A DNA stretch of 64,000 bases. Source: Chersky-840 sp035532735. Its GTDB lineage: Bacteria > Actinomycetota > Acidimicrobiia > Acidimicrobiales > UBA8190. Shown piece after piece: positions 49,429 to 57,955 of the stretch. The first letter of the stretch is position 1. Each line of letters opens with the position of its first letter. The translations under genes were made by a program, and so were the position numbers. The stretch is taken from positions 52,552-116,551 of the forward strand of contig DATKQM010000062.1 of the NCBI GenBank assembly GCA_035532735.1. The letters are read 5' to 3'. Under the pieces are notes generated by a model. It saw only the letters and a program-made list of their open reading frames with translations, was not told the DNA's origin and did no database searches.

Positions 49429-49916
49429 TCAGTTCAGTGATGGGCAGAACGATTCGAGGACTCGGGCTCCTTGGGCCGGGTCTTGGAGCATCCACCAATG
49501 ACCGATCCCCTCGAGCTTCTCGATCGACGCTCCCGCCTGGCGCGCCGCGTTCGCGGCACCGGTATCGGAAAGGAAAGGGTCTTCGCTCGGGAGGAGGACC
49601 AGACCCGGCTTGAAGACCGATCCGCGTACTTCGGGTGTGGCCTCCATCTGCTGCTCGAAGAACTGCTCGCCTTCTCCTGGGGTCTGCCAGATCTTGGCGA
49701 ATTCGTGCCACTCGAAGTCGACGTCACCGATCCCGGCGGCGTCGGTGACCCAGGAGCAGACCAGGTCAGGGCGGGTGCTGACGACGCGTACGACGAAGCC
49801 CCCACCCCAGTCGTGGAGCTGGGGAGTGACGACGTCGCTCCGGGTCAGCTCTGAGCGCAGGTGCTCTCCCAGATGACGGGGGTCTCAGGGACTCCGTGGA
49901 CGAGGACGATTGGCAT
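49429..49916 (-). pseudogene. Alpha/beta hydrolase, frameshifted and internally deleted
   Basis: Remnant of a hydrolase of about 280 aa. The 5' piece MPIVLVHGVPETPVIWE (49916-) loses frame at about 49865, where two extra bases occur, and would stop soon after. Reading on in the shifted frame gives HDWGGGFVVRVVSTRPDLV (elbow region), GIGDVDFEWHEFAKIWQTPG, then KPGLVLLPSEDPFL (acid) and GIGHWWMLQDP (catalytic His). About 40 residues before HDWGGG and about 50 of the cap domain before KPGLV are absent compared with the family layout. The multiple lesions rule out a single sequencing error. Confidence 0.85.
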
Positions 49917-49976
49917 AGGGGCAGCTTGGCAGCCGTCGGGCACGCGCTCAAGCGGTCATGGGAGCGCCCGCATGCC

Positions 49977-49982
49977 TAGGGT
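49977..49982 (+). promoter_or_regulatory. -10 element of the LLM gene
   Basis: TAGGGT followed by 7 bases and then GTG 49990; the same TAGGGT-N7-start spacing precedes gpsA. Confidence 0.4.
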
Positions 49983-49989
49983 TCGTCCC

Positions 49990-50886
49990 GTGCGATTTGG
50001 TGTGGTTCTTCTTCCGGAGTTTCGCTGGTCTGCCGCCCGATCGTTGTGGCGCCGGGTGGAGGAGCTCGGTTTCGACCACGCCTGGACCTACGACCATCTG
50101 GCCTGGCGATCCATGCGCGACGAAACCTGGTTCGGTGCGGTCCCGTTCCTCACGGCCGGGGCGGTCGTCACCGATCGGATCCGGCTCGGCACGCTCGTGG
50201 CGTCTCCCAATTTCCGACACCCGGTGCCATTCGCACGTGAGCTCGTGACGCTCGACGACATCTCGGGTGGTCGACTGACCTTGGGCATCGGCGCGGGAGG
50301 TCACGGCTGGGACGCGGTCATGCTCGGACAGGACCCCTGGTCGGCGTCGGAGCGTGCCGAGCGTTTCGCCGAGTTCGTCGAGGTGCTCGACCGAATGCTG
50401 CGCGAGCCGGAGGTGTCGTTCGACGGGCGGTTCTATGTCGCCGTCGACGCCCGGACGTACCCCGGTTGTGTGCAGGCCCCACGCATCCCGTTCGCAGTGG
50501 CCGCGACCGGCGGCCGTGGAATGCACCTCGCTGCCAGCTATGGCTCGACCTGGGTGACGACAGGCGACCTCGGTCCCGAGGGATCGCTGCTCGGTGTGGA
50601 CGAGGGTGTGAAGGTGGTGCGCGCACAGATGGACCGGCTGGACGAGAGCTGCGTTGCGATCGGGCGTGACCCCAGGTCGGTCGACCGGCTCGTGCTGACA
50701 GGGCCGCGTCTCGACGCCGGGTTGACGTCGCTCGACGCCTTCGACGAAGTCGCGGGGCGGTATGCGGAGGCCGGGGTCACCGACTTGGTCGTCCACTGGC
50801 CCCGACCGGCGGCTCCCTATCGGGGTGACGGCGAGATCTTCGAGCGGATCTTCGCCGAGGTCTGCTCCCGACGAACGCCTCGCTGA
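49990..50886 (+). CDS. LLM-class flavin-dependent oxidoreductase
   Basis: A 298-aa luciferase-like TIM-barrel enzyme using FMN or F420. It shows RFGVVLLPEFRW, the WTYDHLAW loop, DRIRLGTLVASPNFRHPVPFARELVTLDDISGGRLTLGIGAGG (family core) and GRFYVAVDARTYPGCVQAPRIPFAVAATG. The protein is typical of actinobacterial F420-dependent members, and the window also encodes FbiD/CofC. GTG 49990 is favoured by the -10 spacing; ATG 49972 is the alternative. Confidence 0.9.
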   Translation: MRFGVVLLPEFRWSAARSLWRRVEELGFDHAWTYDHLAWRSMRDETWFGAVPFLTAGAVVTDRIRLGTLVASPNFRHPVPFARELVTLDDISGGRLTLGIGAGGHGWDAVMLGQDPWSASERAERFAEFVEVLDRMLREPEVSFDGRFYVAVDARTYPGCVQAPRIPFAVAATGGRGMHLAASYGSTWVTTGDLGPEGSLLGVDEGVKVVRAQMDRLDESCVAIGRDPRSVDRLVLTGPRLDAGLTSLDAFDEVAGRYAEAGVTDLVVHWPRPAAPYRGDGEIFERIFAEVCSRRTPR

Positions 50887-50942
50887 GAGAGCTGCATAAC
50901 GCCCCAGCCCCATACCGACGCACCGTCTCGCTGAACCTCCTG

Positions 50943-52082
50943 TTACACGCGGCCGGGTGATCGTTTCCCCACGGTCGACCCAGGCTTGTCACCATCGGAG
51001 TGATGTTGAGCCTTCACGAGGTACATGGCCTGGTCAGCACAACGGATCGCGTCTGCAACCGAATTGCCGGACCTGGCGAGGTGGGATCCGACACTGCCAC
51101 ATACGTGGACTTGCCTCCCGTGAATCTGGTGTGGTTCGCCCAGTGCGGCGCTGATCCGTTGACTGAGGGCCAGCAGTCCGGCCGGGGAGATGCGGGGGGC
51201 ACAGACGGCAAACTCGTCGCCTCCCAGCCGTGCCACGGTGTCTTGCGGTCGTACTTGAGAACGCAAGAGATGAGCAGAAATTTGAAGGACCTCGTCACCA
51301 GCGTCGTGGCCGAAGGTGTCGTTGATGGCCTTGAATCCGTCAAGGTCGATGTAGAGGACACCGACATCGGCACGAGGCCGTCGGTCCGGTCGCGGGCTGA
51401 GCGCACGTGACAACTCCTCGGAGAAAAGGACGCGGTTCGCCAATCCCGTCAACGAGTCGTGAGAGGCCTGATATTTGAGTTCCAGCTCCGAACCGATCCG
51501 ACGGCTGATGTTGACGTGTGACGCGACTGCCCCACCTGTTGGGCCGCCGATCGGCGTGATTCTCGAATTGAACCATCTGCCCACTGTCGGCGACGAGCAC
51601 GGGTACTCACGGTCGCTCTCCACGGTCGCGCCGGCCAGAACGGCCTTCAGGCCTCGGATGACTTCCCCGGCGTCCTCACAGCCATTTGCAGCAGCTCGGG
51701 TACACACGTCGAAATAATTGGTGCCGACTCCCGTTGCATCCGCTCTTCCGCCATTGTCGACGGCGAACATGCGCCACGCCCGGTTCACGGCGATGATCGT
51801 TCCGGCGTGATCCAGGATTGCAGTCACATCGGGTAACGCGTCCAAGACCTCGGTCGCAAAGCTGGACTCCACGAGTAGACGGGATCCAGAAGGCACCCAT
51901 CTTGTATCGGCAGCTGTGTCCTCGAACTCAAGGAAGCTCCGGCAGCCCCGCCAGATGCCGGAATGGGCACGAGGCCTAGCGGGTGCGTCGAATGACTCCG
52001 AAGCCTCGATGATAGAATAGGTGTTCGGGTTGCTGCTGCATTGGGAAGCACAGGTAAGGCCATTGCCGTGCTCCGCATCCAC
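50943..52082 (-). CDS. PAS-GGDEF diguanylate cyclase
   Basis: Signalling protein that makes cyclic di-GMP. A PAS domain (FATEVLDALPDVTAILDHAGTIIAVNRAWRMF) is followed by a GGDEF domain: HDSLTGLANRVLFSEEL, VGVLYIDLDGFKAINDTFGHDAGDEVL, the active-site RLGGDEFAV and DAIRCADQAMYLVKAQ. The intact GGDEF implies activity. An I-site RxxD is not obvious. No membrane segment is seen. The start is uncertain: GTG 52082 gives 379 aa, while GTG 51896 would begin just before the PAS domain. The first 60 residues look poorly conserved. Confidence 0.88.
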   Translation of the reverse strand: MDAEHGNGLTCASQCSSNPNTYSIIEASESFDAPARPRAHSGIWRGCRSFLEFEDTAADTRWVPSGSRLLVESSFATEVLDALPDVTAILDHAGTIIAVNRAWRMFAVDNGGRADATGVGTNYFDVCTRAAANGCEDAGEVIRGLKAVLAGATVESDREYPCSSPTVGRWFNSRITPIGGPTGGAVASHVNISRRIGSELELKYQASHDSLTGLANRVLFSEELSRALSPRPDRRPRADVGVLYIDLDGFKAINDTFGHDAGDEVLQISAHLLRSQVRPQDTVARLGGDEFAVCAPRISPAGLLALSQRISAALGEPHQIHGRQVHVCGSVGSHLARSGNSVADAIRCADQAMYLVKAQHHSDGDKPGSTVGKRSPGRV

Positions 52083-52151
52083 ACTCGCCCTCGACCGAGA
52101 TTGGCAGCCAAGTTCGGAGGGCTCGATGATCTCAGCAATCGGAGACCATGC

Positions 52152-52838
52152 ATGAGACTCGAGAACGTCGTGGCGTCACTCGTTCTCGAATCGATCGGCG
52201 TGAGCATTGCGTCGTGTGGGTCCTCAGCGACAAGGGTCAGCCCGAAACTCGATCGGGCCACCGCCAAAGCCATTGGCCTGACGGCGAATGATCTCCCGGG
52301 GTGGAAGCAGACACCCAACTCTTCGAGCTCCTCGGATCAGGCCATGGCCAGTCGCCTGGCGACGTGTGCGGGCGCCAAGGATCCGAATGTGGTCGACGTC
52401 GTGGACGTCCAGTCGCCCAACTTCGACCAGGGGCAGACCGAGGTCAGTTCGGACGTGACCATGGTGAAGGCGCACGCCGACGGAGTTTCAGATCTCGAGA
52501 CATTGCAGGGCTCCAAGCTCGATGCCTGTGTCCAGGAGATCGCGGTCCCCGAGTTGAAGAGCGAACTGCCTACCGGGGCCACCTTGTCCAACCTCCAGAT
52601 CAACGCCATCCACCCGACGGGTGTGCCCAAGGATTCGTTCGCACTCCGTCTCGGTGCCACCGTGGCCATCGCACAGGAGGGCTCGGTCTCGATCAGCTCC
52701 GACGAGATCGGCTTTCTCTCGGGGCGAGCCGAGATCGAGTTGCAAGCGAGCCAGGTCCAAGGAGGTGCGCCGAGCGAGACGTTGGAGCAACGAGTCCTGT
52801 CGATCCTCGTAACGCGGGCTCAGCGACACCCCTCATAG
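52152..52838 (+). CDS. Putative secreted lipoprotein
   Basis: A 228-aa protein with a short signal peptide (ENVVASLVLESIGVSIASC) ending in a lipobox-like IASC at Cys 20. The mature part has two Cys (LATCAG, DACVQE) and a beta-rich C-terminus (SFALRLGATVAIAQEGSVSISSDEIGF). It resembles small actinobacterial surface lipoproteins of unknown function. ATG 52152 is the first Met before the signal sequence. It converges on another lipoprotein gene 8 bases away. Confidence 0.68.
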   Translation: MRLENVVASLVLESIGVSIASCGSSATRVSPKLDRATAKAIGLTANDLPGWKQTPNSSSSSDQAMASRLATCAGAKDPNVVDVVDVQSPNFDQGQTEVSSDVTMVKAHADGVSDLETLQGSKLDACVQEIAVPELKSELPTGATLSNLQINAIHPTGVPKDSFALRLGATVAIAQEGSVSISSDEIGFLSGRAEIELQASQVQGGAPSETLEQRVLSILVTRAQRHPS

Positions 52839-52846
52839 GGCGTTCT

Positions 52847-53356
52847 CTATCGCTGCAGCACCACGACGATTCCGAGATGGGAGAGGTCCAGCCATCTCGT
52901 GGTGAGGGTGAGGCCCGAGACCTCGTACGTCGTGGTGTCGATCAGCATGGTGAGCACCGTTCCCCGTGGAGACGCTCGGGACGGTGAGCCGAAGCAGGCA
53001 CTGCCACATTGGAATCGCCCGGCGACTTGGACGACCCAGACGAACCCATCTCCGGTGACCGTGGCGCCGGTTGTGTAGTGCGCCGCATTCTGGCCATTGG
53101 CCTCCACCGCCACGGCCTTCGTCACCGTGCCGTGGTTCTCCTCGGCAGCGGTTCGGGCGGCGGCCAGGAGCGTGGCTCGGGTCGAGGGAGGAACAGGGTC
53201 GGGAACGCAGATGTCTTCGCGGCCCGCCGGATGATGCGCACCAAGGATGCAATCCACCACCGTGGTCGAGTAGTCACAGCTCGAGAGTGTCGTCACGAGC
53301 GGCACCACTGAGGCCAAGAGGAGGCACAGGCGTCGAGTCACGGGAGATGACCACAT
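52847..53356 (-). CDS. Putative secreted lipoprotein
   Basis: A 169-aa protein with a signal peptide (RRLCLLLASVVPLVTTLSSC) and lipobox TLSSC at Cys 27. The mature region has a paired-Cys loop (FQCGSACFG) and VTGDGFVWVVQVAGRF strands. No family is recognised. It is located between another lipoprotein and a GH5 pseudogene, in a segment with several decayed genes. Confidence 0.68.
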   Translation of the reverse strand: MWSSPVTRRLCLLLASVVPLVTTLSSCDYSTTVVDCILGAHHPAGREDICVPDPVPPSTRATLLAAARTAAEENHGTVTKAVAVEANGQNAAHYTTGATVTGDGFVWVVQVAGRFQCGSACFGSPSRASPRGTVLTMLIDTTTYEVSGLTLTTRWLDLSHLGIVVVLQR

Positions 53357-53400
53357 CGAGGGTTGGACGACCGGCGAGCCCCCTTGGTTCCCGGCAGTCG

Positions 53401-54181
53401 ATGAATCGACCCCAGCGTCGCGGCGAGGTCAGCAGTACGCTCGAGCGGGGCGACGGCTGGCCGGACGGAAACCACCTCGTCAACCAGGACGGGAACACCG
53501 TCGTGCTGCGGGGGCCAACACATCGGGGACCGAGAACGCGTGTGTCGAGGAGAACAGCATCTTCGACGGTGCCCGGGAGGCCAGCCCCGGTTCGATCGCG
53601 GGGATGGCCTCCTGGGGATTCAACGTGGCGCGCGTCCAGGTCAACGAGTCGTGCTGGTTAGGCGTGCAGGGAGTCGAGCCCGCCTATTCCGGTGTGGCCT
53701 ACCAGCAGGCCATCGAGAAGTACGTGAGCGCGCTCAACGCGGCAGGCATGTACGTGATCATCGACATGCACTGGTCTTCCAAGGGGACGGCCAAGAAGGC
53801 CGTCCGTCAGTTCCCGATGCCCGACGAGCGGTAGGGGCCGTCGTTCTGGAGCTCGGCGGCGTCCAGCCTCCACGTCTACTGGAATACCACTGCCAGCCCG
53901 AGTTGGTCGCCCTGCTACCAGTCGTCGTGCTGGAGAAGCGTCCTGGCTCCTTTGTCCACGCAGGTGCCGATCGTGGTGGGGGAGTTCGGGGGCTCGTCTG
54001 CGGCGACAGCCTCTACCCGCTGTTTCTGAACTTCGCCGACCAACATGGCATCTCGTACCTCGGCTGGGCCTGGTTCGTCGGGAGCTGTGAGGGCGAGCCG
54101 TCGCTGATCACCGATTACTCCGGCACGCCCTCGACCTACGGGATCGGCTACCAGCAGCATCTGGCTTCATTGGGGAGCTGA
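53401..54181 (+). pseudogene. GH5-type glycoside hydrolase (cellulase-like) remnant
   Basis: Fragments of one GH5 protein in three frames. NHLVNQDGNTVVLRG (about 53473) loses one G in a homopolymer at 53509-53513. ANTSGTENACVEENS, GMASWGFNVARVQVNESCW and MYVIIDMHWSS then follow in another frame until an in-frame TAG at 53832. The same frame continues through SFWSSAASSLHVYWN and the nucleophile-type VVGEFGG. The C-terminal NFADQHGISYLGWAWFVGSC and TYGIGYQQHLASLG are in a third frame. The NEP acid/base region is missing. The original product was a secreted beta-glycanase. Confidence 0.85.
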
Positions 54182-54203
54182 GCCCGCCGGTATCGTGAGG
54201 GCC

Positions 54204-54797
54204 GTGGACGGCCCCACCACCCGCAAGGCGAACCGCACCGACGTTGACGCGCTGGCGACGACGTTGGCCGGTGCCTTCGATGACGACCCCCTGACGATGT
54301 GGCTCTTCCCGAAGACAGACCCACGGCGCCGCAAGCTCCCGGCGTTCTTTCGATCGTTGCTGCGGGCATCGCTTCGGTTCGGCGAGGTGTACACGGCCGG
54401 GAACGGGCAGTGCGCGGCCATCTGGAACCCGCCCGGGACCTTCCCCATGGGCTGGTACACCGACACCAAGCTGGGGATCACCACGGCGCGACTGGTGGGT
54501 CCGCGCATCGGGCTGTGCGCGCAGGGGCTCATGTACTTCGCCAGCCATCACCCGAAGGAGCGGCACTGGTATCTGCAGATGCTCGGGACAGAGCCGGCGT
54601 CGCAGAGCAAGGGGCTCGGCTCGGCCATCTTGGGCCCGGTCCTCGAACGATGTGACCGGGAGGGCGAACGGGCGTACCTGGAGTCTTCGAAGGAGCGGAA
54701 CATCCCCTTCTACGCCCGACACGGGTTCGCCGTCACCCAGGAGATCCAGGTGCCGCGTGGGCCGGTGGTGTGGGCCATGTGGCGCGACCCTCGCTGA
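54204..54797 (+). CDS. GNAT-family N-acetyltransferase
   Basis: A 197-aa acetyl-CoA-dependent acetyltransferase. It begins TRKANRTDVDALATTLAGAFDDDP and has the substrate segment CAAIWNPPG and the GNAT core WYLQMLGTEPASQSKGLGSAILGPVLE (acetyl-CoA pyrophosphate loop SQSKGLGSA). AYLESSKERNIPFYARHGFAV follows. The substrate is unknown. TATCGT at 54191-54196 is 7 bases before GTG 54204, so that start is preferred to the GTG at 54195, which lies inside the promoter element. Confidence 0.85.
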   Translation: MDGPTTRKANRTDVDALATTLAGAFDDDPLTMWLFPKTDPRRRKLPAFFRSLLRASLRFGEVYTAGNGQCAAIWNPPGTFPMGWYTDTKLGITTARLVGPRIGLCAQGLMYFASHHPKERHWYLQMLGTEPASQSKGLGSAILGPVLERCDREGERAYLESSKERNIPFYARHGFAVTQEIQVPRGPVVWAMWRDPR

Positions 54798-55199
54798 ACG
54801 ACCGCGACGAACAACAGTTCCATGCACAGCACGCAGATGATTCGATAAGACTGGTCTGCCACCGCGACAGTCTGACGTGTCATCTCGTCGACCCCGCCTC
54901 ATGTGACTCTTCGCGATCTCCTGAGCGCGATGAAGCGCCGAGGGGTCTGGTGTGTCGACATGGCACGCGGGACTGACGTCTTGGCATACAGCAGTGCTCA
55001 TCAAAGTTGGCGATGGCGCGCAGATCGTCTGTAGGTAATCGTCAGTGCGCGATAAGACTGCTGAGTGGAGTCGGTTGCACTCGCAAGCGAGTAGGGGCTT
55101 TCGACCCACTCGTCTGTGTCCAGACCCAGACAAATCCAATCAGACAAACATTCCAATTGGCATTGGCTCTGAGGAATCCAGAGAAAAGGCGGCGGAAGA
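54798..55199. other. A/T-richer intergenic region
   Basis: About 400 bases without a convincing gene. Base composition drops below that of flanking genes. The 11-mer CGATAAGACTG occurs twice (about 54842 and 55048). The end carries the leader of the secreted protein gene, with AGGCGGCGGAAGA just before its ATG. No terminator or structured RNA could be folded by eye. Confidence 0.5.
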
Positions 55200-56405
55200 A
55201 TGCGAAAGATCCTGATCGGAGTGTCGGCAATATCCCTGCTGGCACTGCTAGGAGTGGCAACAGCCCCAGCGGCAATCGCCAAGACCCATCGTGTCAAAGC
55301 GGCGAAGATCGCAGTGCATGACCCAGTGATCTACGACTCCATCATCGATCCCAACCCCGGCAATGTGCCCAGCATGAGCTACGAAGGTGATGGAGTACAA
55401 GAACTCGGAAACCAGATCAACTTCGACACCACTTCTCGAGTATTGAGTAGTGTCGTCGTGCAGATGAGCAGCTGGGCTTGTCAATCAGGAAGTTGGACCG
55501 GAAGTCCTAGCCCTTGCGTGACTGCACCCGGAGCGACGTTCAGCGTCCCCATCACCTTCAACATTTTCGGTGTGGGTCCGGCTTCGGCCAACGGGCCATC
55601 GACAACAGGCGCGTTGCTTGCAACCGACACTCAAACCTTTGCCATCCCTTATCGGCCGTCAGCAGATCCCACAGACTGCCCATCAACACCTACGACGTGG
55701 TATGACGCCGGGTTGGCCAAGTGTTTCAACGGGTACTTCACCGACATCGAGTTCACCTTCGGGCACGTCACTTTGCCCAGCAATGTGATCTACGGAATCA
55801 CGTTCAACACCAACACCTCAGGCTTTTCCCCGCTCGGGCACACTGGTCCTACTGATTCGTTGAACGTGGCGTTGTCAAACGAACCCAAGTCTCCCAGTGT
55901 GGGGAGCGACTCATATCCAGGGACCCTGTACATGGCTGTTCATGGCGGTGGATATCAAAGCAACTACTGCGACGGTGGAGCGGCAGGCATCGGTGTATTC
56001 CGCATCGACGAGCCCGCTGGGTATCCCACCAATAACGGAACGAACTCCGGGTGCTGGGGTAGCGGGACCGCAGCATCACCGTGGTACATCCCCGCAGTGC
56101 AGTTCAACGCCGTGAACAACTCGGCACCATCCATCACCAGCCTGGCGACGGGTGCTGTGGTCGCCGGAACGCCGTTCTCGTTCGCCATCACCACGACCGG
56201 TGTTCCCGCACCGACCATCACCGTGACCCGACTTCCGAAAGGTCTCAACGTGGTGAAGAACGGCAACGGCACCGCCACAATCTTCGGCACTGCACTCAGG
56301 ACCGACAAGAACAAGACATACGTGGTGTTGGTGCGCGCCAAGAACTTCCGCCGGAACTCGGTTGCCAAGCAGCGCCTCCTCCTTACCTTGACCGGCGGGA
56401 GATAG
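55200..56405 (+). CDS. Secreted protein with C-terminal putative Ig-like domain
   Basis: A 401-aa exported protein. A classical signal peptide (KILIGVSAISLLALLGVATAPAAIAKT) is cleaved near residue 28. A long beta-rich domain with four or more Cys (WACQSGSWTGSPSPC, CPSTPTTWYDAGLAKC) follows. The last 90 residues look like a He_PIG/bacterial Ig-like domain (APSITSLATGAVVAGTPFSFAITTTG...) and end in a basic TGGR. Codon use is richer in A/T than neighbours, suggesting recent acquisition. The function is unknown; adhesion or a surface layer role is possible. Confidence 0.78.
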   Translation: MRKILIGVSAISLLALLGVATAPAAIAKTHRVKAAKIAVHDPVIYDSIIDPNPGNVPSMSYEGDGVQELGNQINFDTTSRVLSSVVVQMSSWACQSGSWTGSPSPCVTAPGATFSVPITFNIFGVGPASANGPSTTGALLATDTQTFAIPYRPSADPTDCPSTPTTWYDAGLAKCFNGYFTDIEFTFGHVTLPSNVIYGITFNTNTSGFSPLGHTGPTDSLNVALSNEPKSPSVGSDSYPGTLYMAVHGGGYQSNYCDGGAAGIGVFRIDEPAGYPTNNGTNSGCWGSGTAASPWYIPAVQFNAVNNSAPSITSLATGAVVAGTPFSFAITTTGVPAPTITVTRLPKGLNVVKNGNGTATIFGTALRTDKNKTYVVLVRAKNFRRNSVAKQRLLLTLTGGR

Positions 56406-56566
56406 CTGTCGGCACTCGCTGCGCGCTGGTGCTCCTCGACGCGGTGCGACGGGGTGTCGCCCTTGCGACTTCTTCCCCCCGGGAGGTCGCGGGGGCGACG
56501 CCGCGTTGTTCGGCCACCCGACGTTCTTGCACGCTGTCGCGAGGTCCGGCGCTCCATGAATGGTCG

Positions 56567-56761
56567 GTGGACGTAGGTGTTGAAGGGCGCATCGTGAGCG
56601 TCGTCTGGTATGAGCAGAGTCGCCGCATCGAGGTTCACTACTTCGATACCGAACCTGACTATCTCGAGGGCGATGAGCAGATCGTCCGTGAGATGGCGGA
56701 GGACGAGGGAATGTGCTTGGTGTCTACCGAGGATGGGATCCGGGGCTGGGTACGACCGTGA
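56567..56761 (+). CDS. Small hypothetical protein
   Basis: A 64-aa acidic peptide (VDVGVEGRIVSVVWYEQSRRI... ending WVRP) with plausible beta strands IEVHYFDTEPDYLEG and a helix EQIVREMAEDEG. The start is GTG 56567 or GTG 56594. There is no recognised family and no clear ribosome-binding site. It could equally be the tail of a decayed gene in this disrupted region. Confidence 0.35.
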   Translation: MDVGVEGRIVSVVWYEQSRRIEVHYFDTEPDYLEGDEQIVREMAEDEGMCLVSTEDGIRGWVRP

Positions 56762-56875
56762 CCGATGGCAGGCCTCTTGGAACCTGACATGACCGCTGGA
56801 TCTCGGTGACGGCTGGAGATCCCGAGGTCAGCGGCGATACTCCAACGCCGATCCACGACCTGCCCGGAGAGTCCA

Positions 56876-57520
56876 GTGGACAAGACTCCGGAGCCCTATC
56901 CTCCTCCTTCACCTTCGCTGGCCCAAGCGCAGAAGCAACTCACTCGCATTAGGAACGCTGCAATGGAGGCATTAGGAATGCTGCAATGGAGGTAGTGGCC
57001 CGCCGGGGTTTCGATGCCACGGTGCCGGAGATCGCCCAGGTGTCGGGTGTGCCAGCTGATCGTCTCCATGGTGAGAGACATGTTCGAGGAGTGTGGCCGG
57101 ACGCCAACCGAGGGATTGCCCACACCGACCGATAACCTCGACGGTTGGATCGACGGACTGGCCATGACATTCCATACGAGAAATGTCGAGGTCGTCGGGC
57201 AGGGGTTCTGGGACATTCACGCTCCAGATCAACATGCCTCAGAGGTCCTCGCCGAAGTGAGCGCCCTGCGATGCAGGTTTCGGACCCAAGGGATCGAGTA
57301 TCTGGCGACCCCTGCCTGGCAAAGGGCAGGTGCGGAGGGCGAACTTCCGCACCAGCTTCCCATGGCCTTCGCTCTCAACTTCTCGGCATTCACCACGCAG
57401 GCATTGATGGTCGACTTCAACCAGACTCCAGCCCAGATCGGGTCCCTCACTGCCGACATTCTGAAGGCGCTGCTCAGGCGGGCGGTCGAGGTGCAATGCT
57501 CACAAGGTCCCTTGGACTGA
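56876..57520 (+). pseudogene. TetR-family regulator broken by a 23-bp tandem duplication
   Basis: The 5' frame LAQAQKQLTRIRNAAME reaches a duplicated 23-bp unit (56946-56991), shifts and stops at TAG 56992-56994. If one copy is removed, the frame continues as EVVARRGFDATVPEIAQVSGVPADRL, a TetR helix-turn-helix. A second shift lies just beyond, near 57060, where the recognition helix and following loop are shortened. The ligand-binding domain reads in another frame from about VRDMFEECG through DGWIDGLAMTFHTRNVEVVGQG to 57520. Confidence 0.82.
56946..56991 (+). repeat. 23-bp tandem duplication in the tetR pseudogene
   Basis: Two adjacent 23-bp copies (56946-56968 and 56969-56991), identical except for one C/T at position 11 of the unit. 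Because 23 is not a multiple of 3, the duplication destroys the reading frame. Confidence 0.9.
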
Positions 57521-57955
57521 GAAGGAGTCCGCAAAGAGGCCTACGACGTCATGGAGTTGGACCTTCGGTTGAGCTCGGCGTGCCGACCTCGAGGAGAAGA
57601 ATGCGCGACGAGGCGAGCCCGTCGGCTCCACTCCCGCCCATCGTCGGCGCGAAATGCAATTGTCAGTCGTCATCAACGTGAATGACCAAGGATCGCTTCG
57701 GGGTCATCTTGCCTTGGGAGCCGTGCTGAGAGGCGAGTTCCGGCCTCTCCTCCCAGCGAGGACACCCTCGGACCCCTCCGAGACCGTGAGAGCGACGACC
57801 TTCCACGACATTGTGGTGCTGGCACCAAGGCCGATCGAGGGGCTGACCACCTTGGAGCGGGCTCCGAGGTAGGCCAGACTTCGATGAGGCCATCAGAAGC
57901 CGACGGACGACGAGAGCGGGAGCGTGCGGGGCCAACTGTCGGGCGGTGGAGGGGC
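57521..57955. other. Intergenic region between two pseudogenes
   Basis: About 430 bases with only short frames of poor coding quality on both strands. An ABC ATPase partner for the following permease would be expected here or after it, but no Walker motif or signature can be found in any frame. A GGTGGAGGGG ribosome-binding site lies at its end for the permease. Confidence 0.5.

Noticed and set aside
57598..57872. Short frames after the tetR pseudogene
   Set aside because: Poor codon use and no similarity pattern; no Walker or ABC signature that would make them the permease's ATPase.
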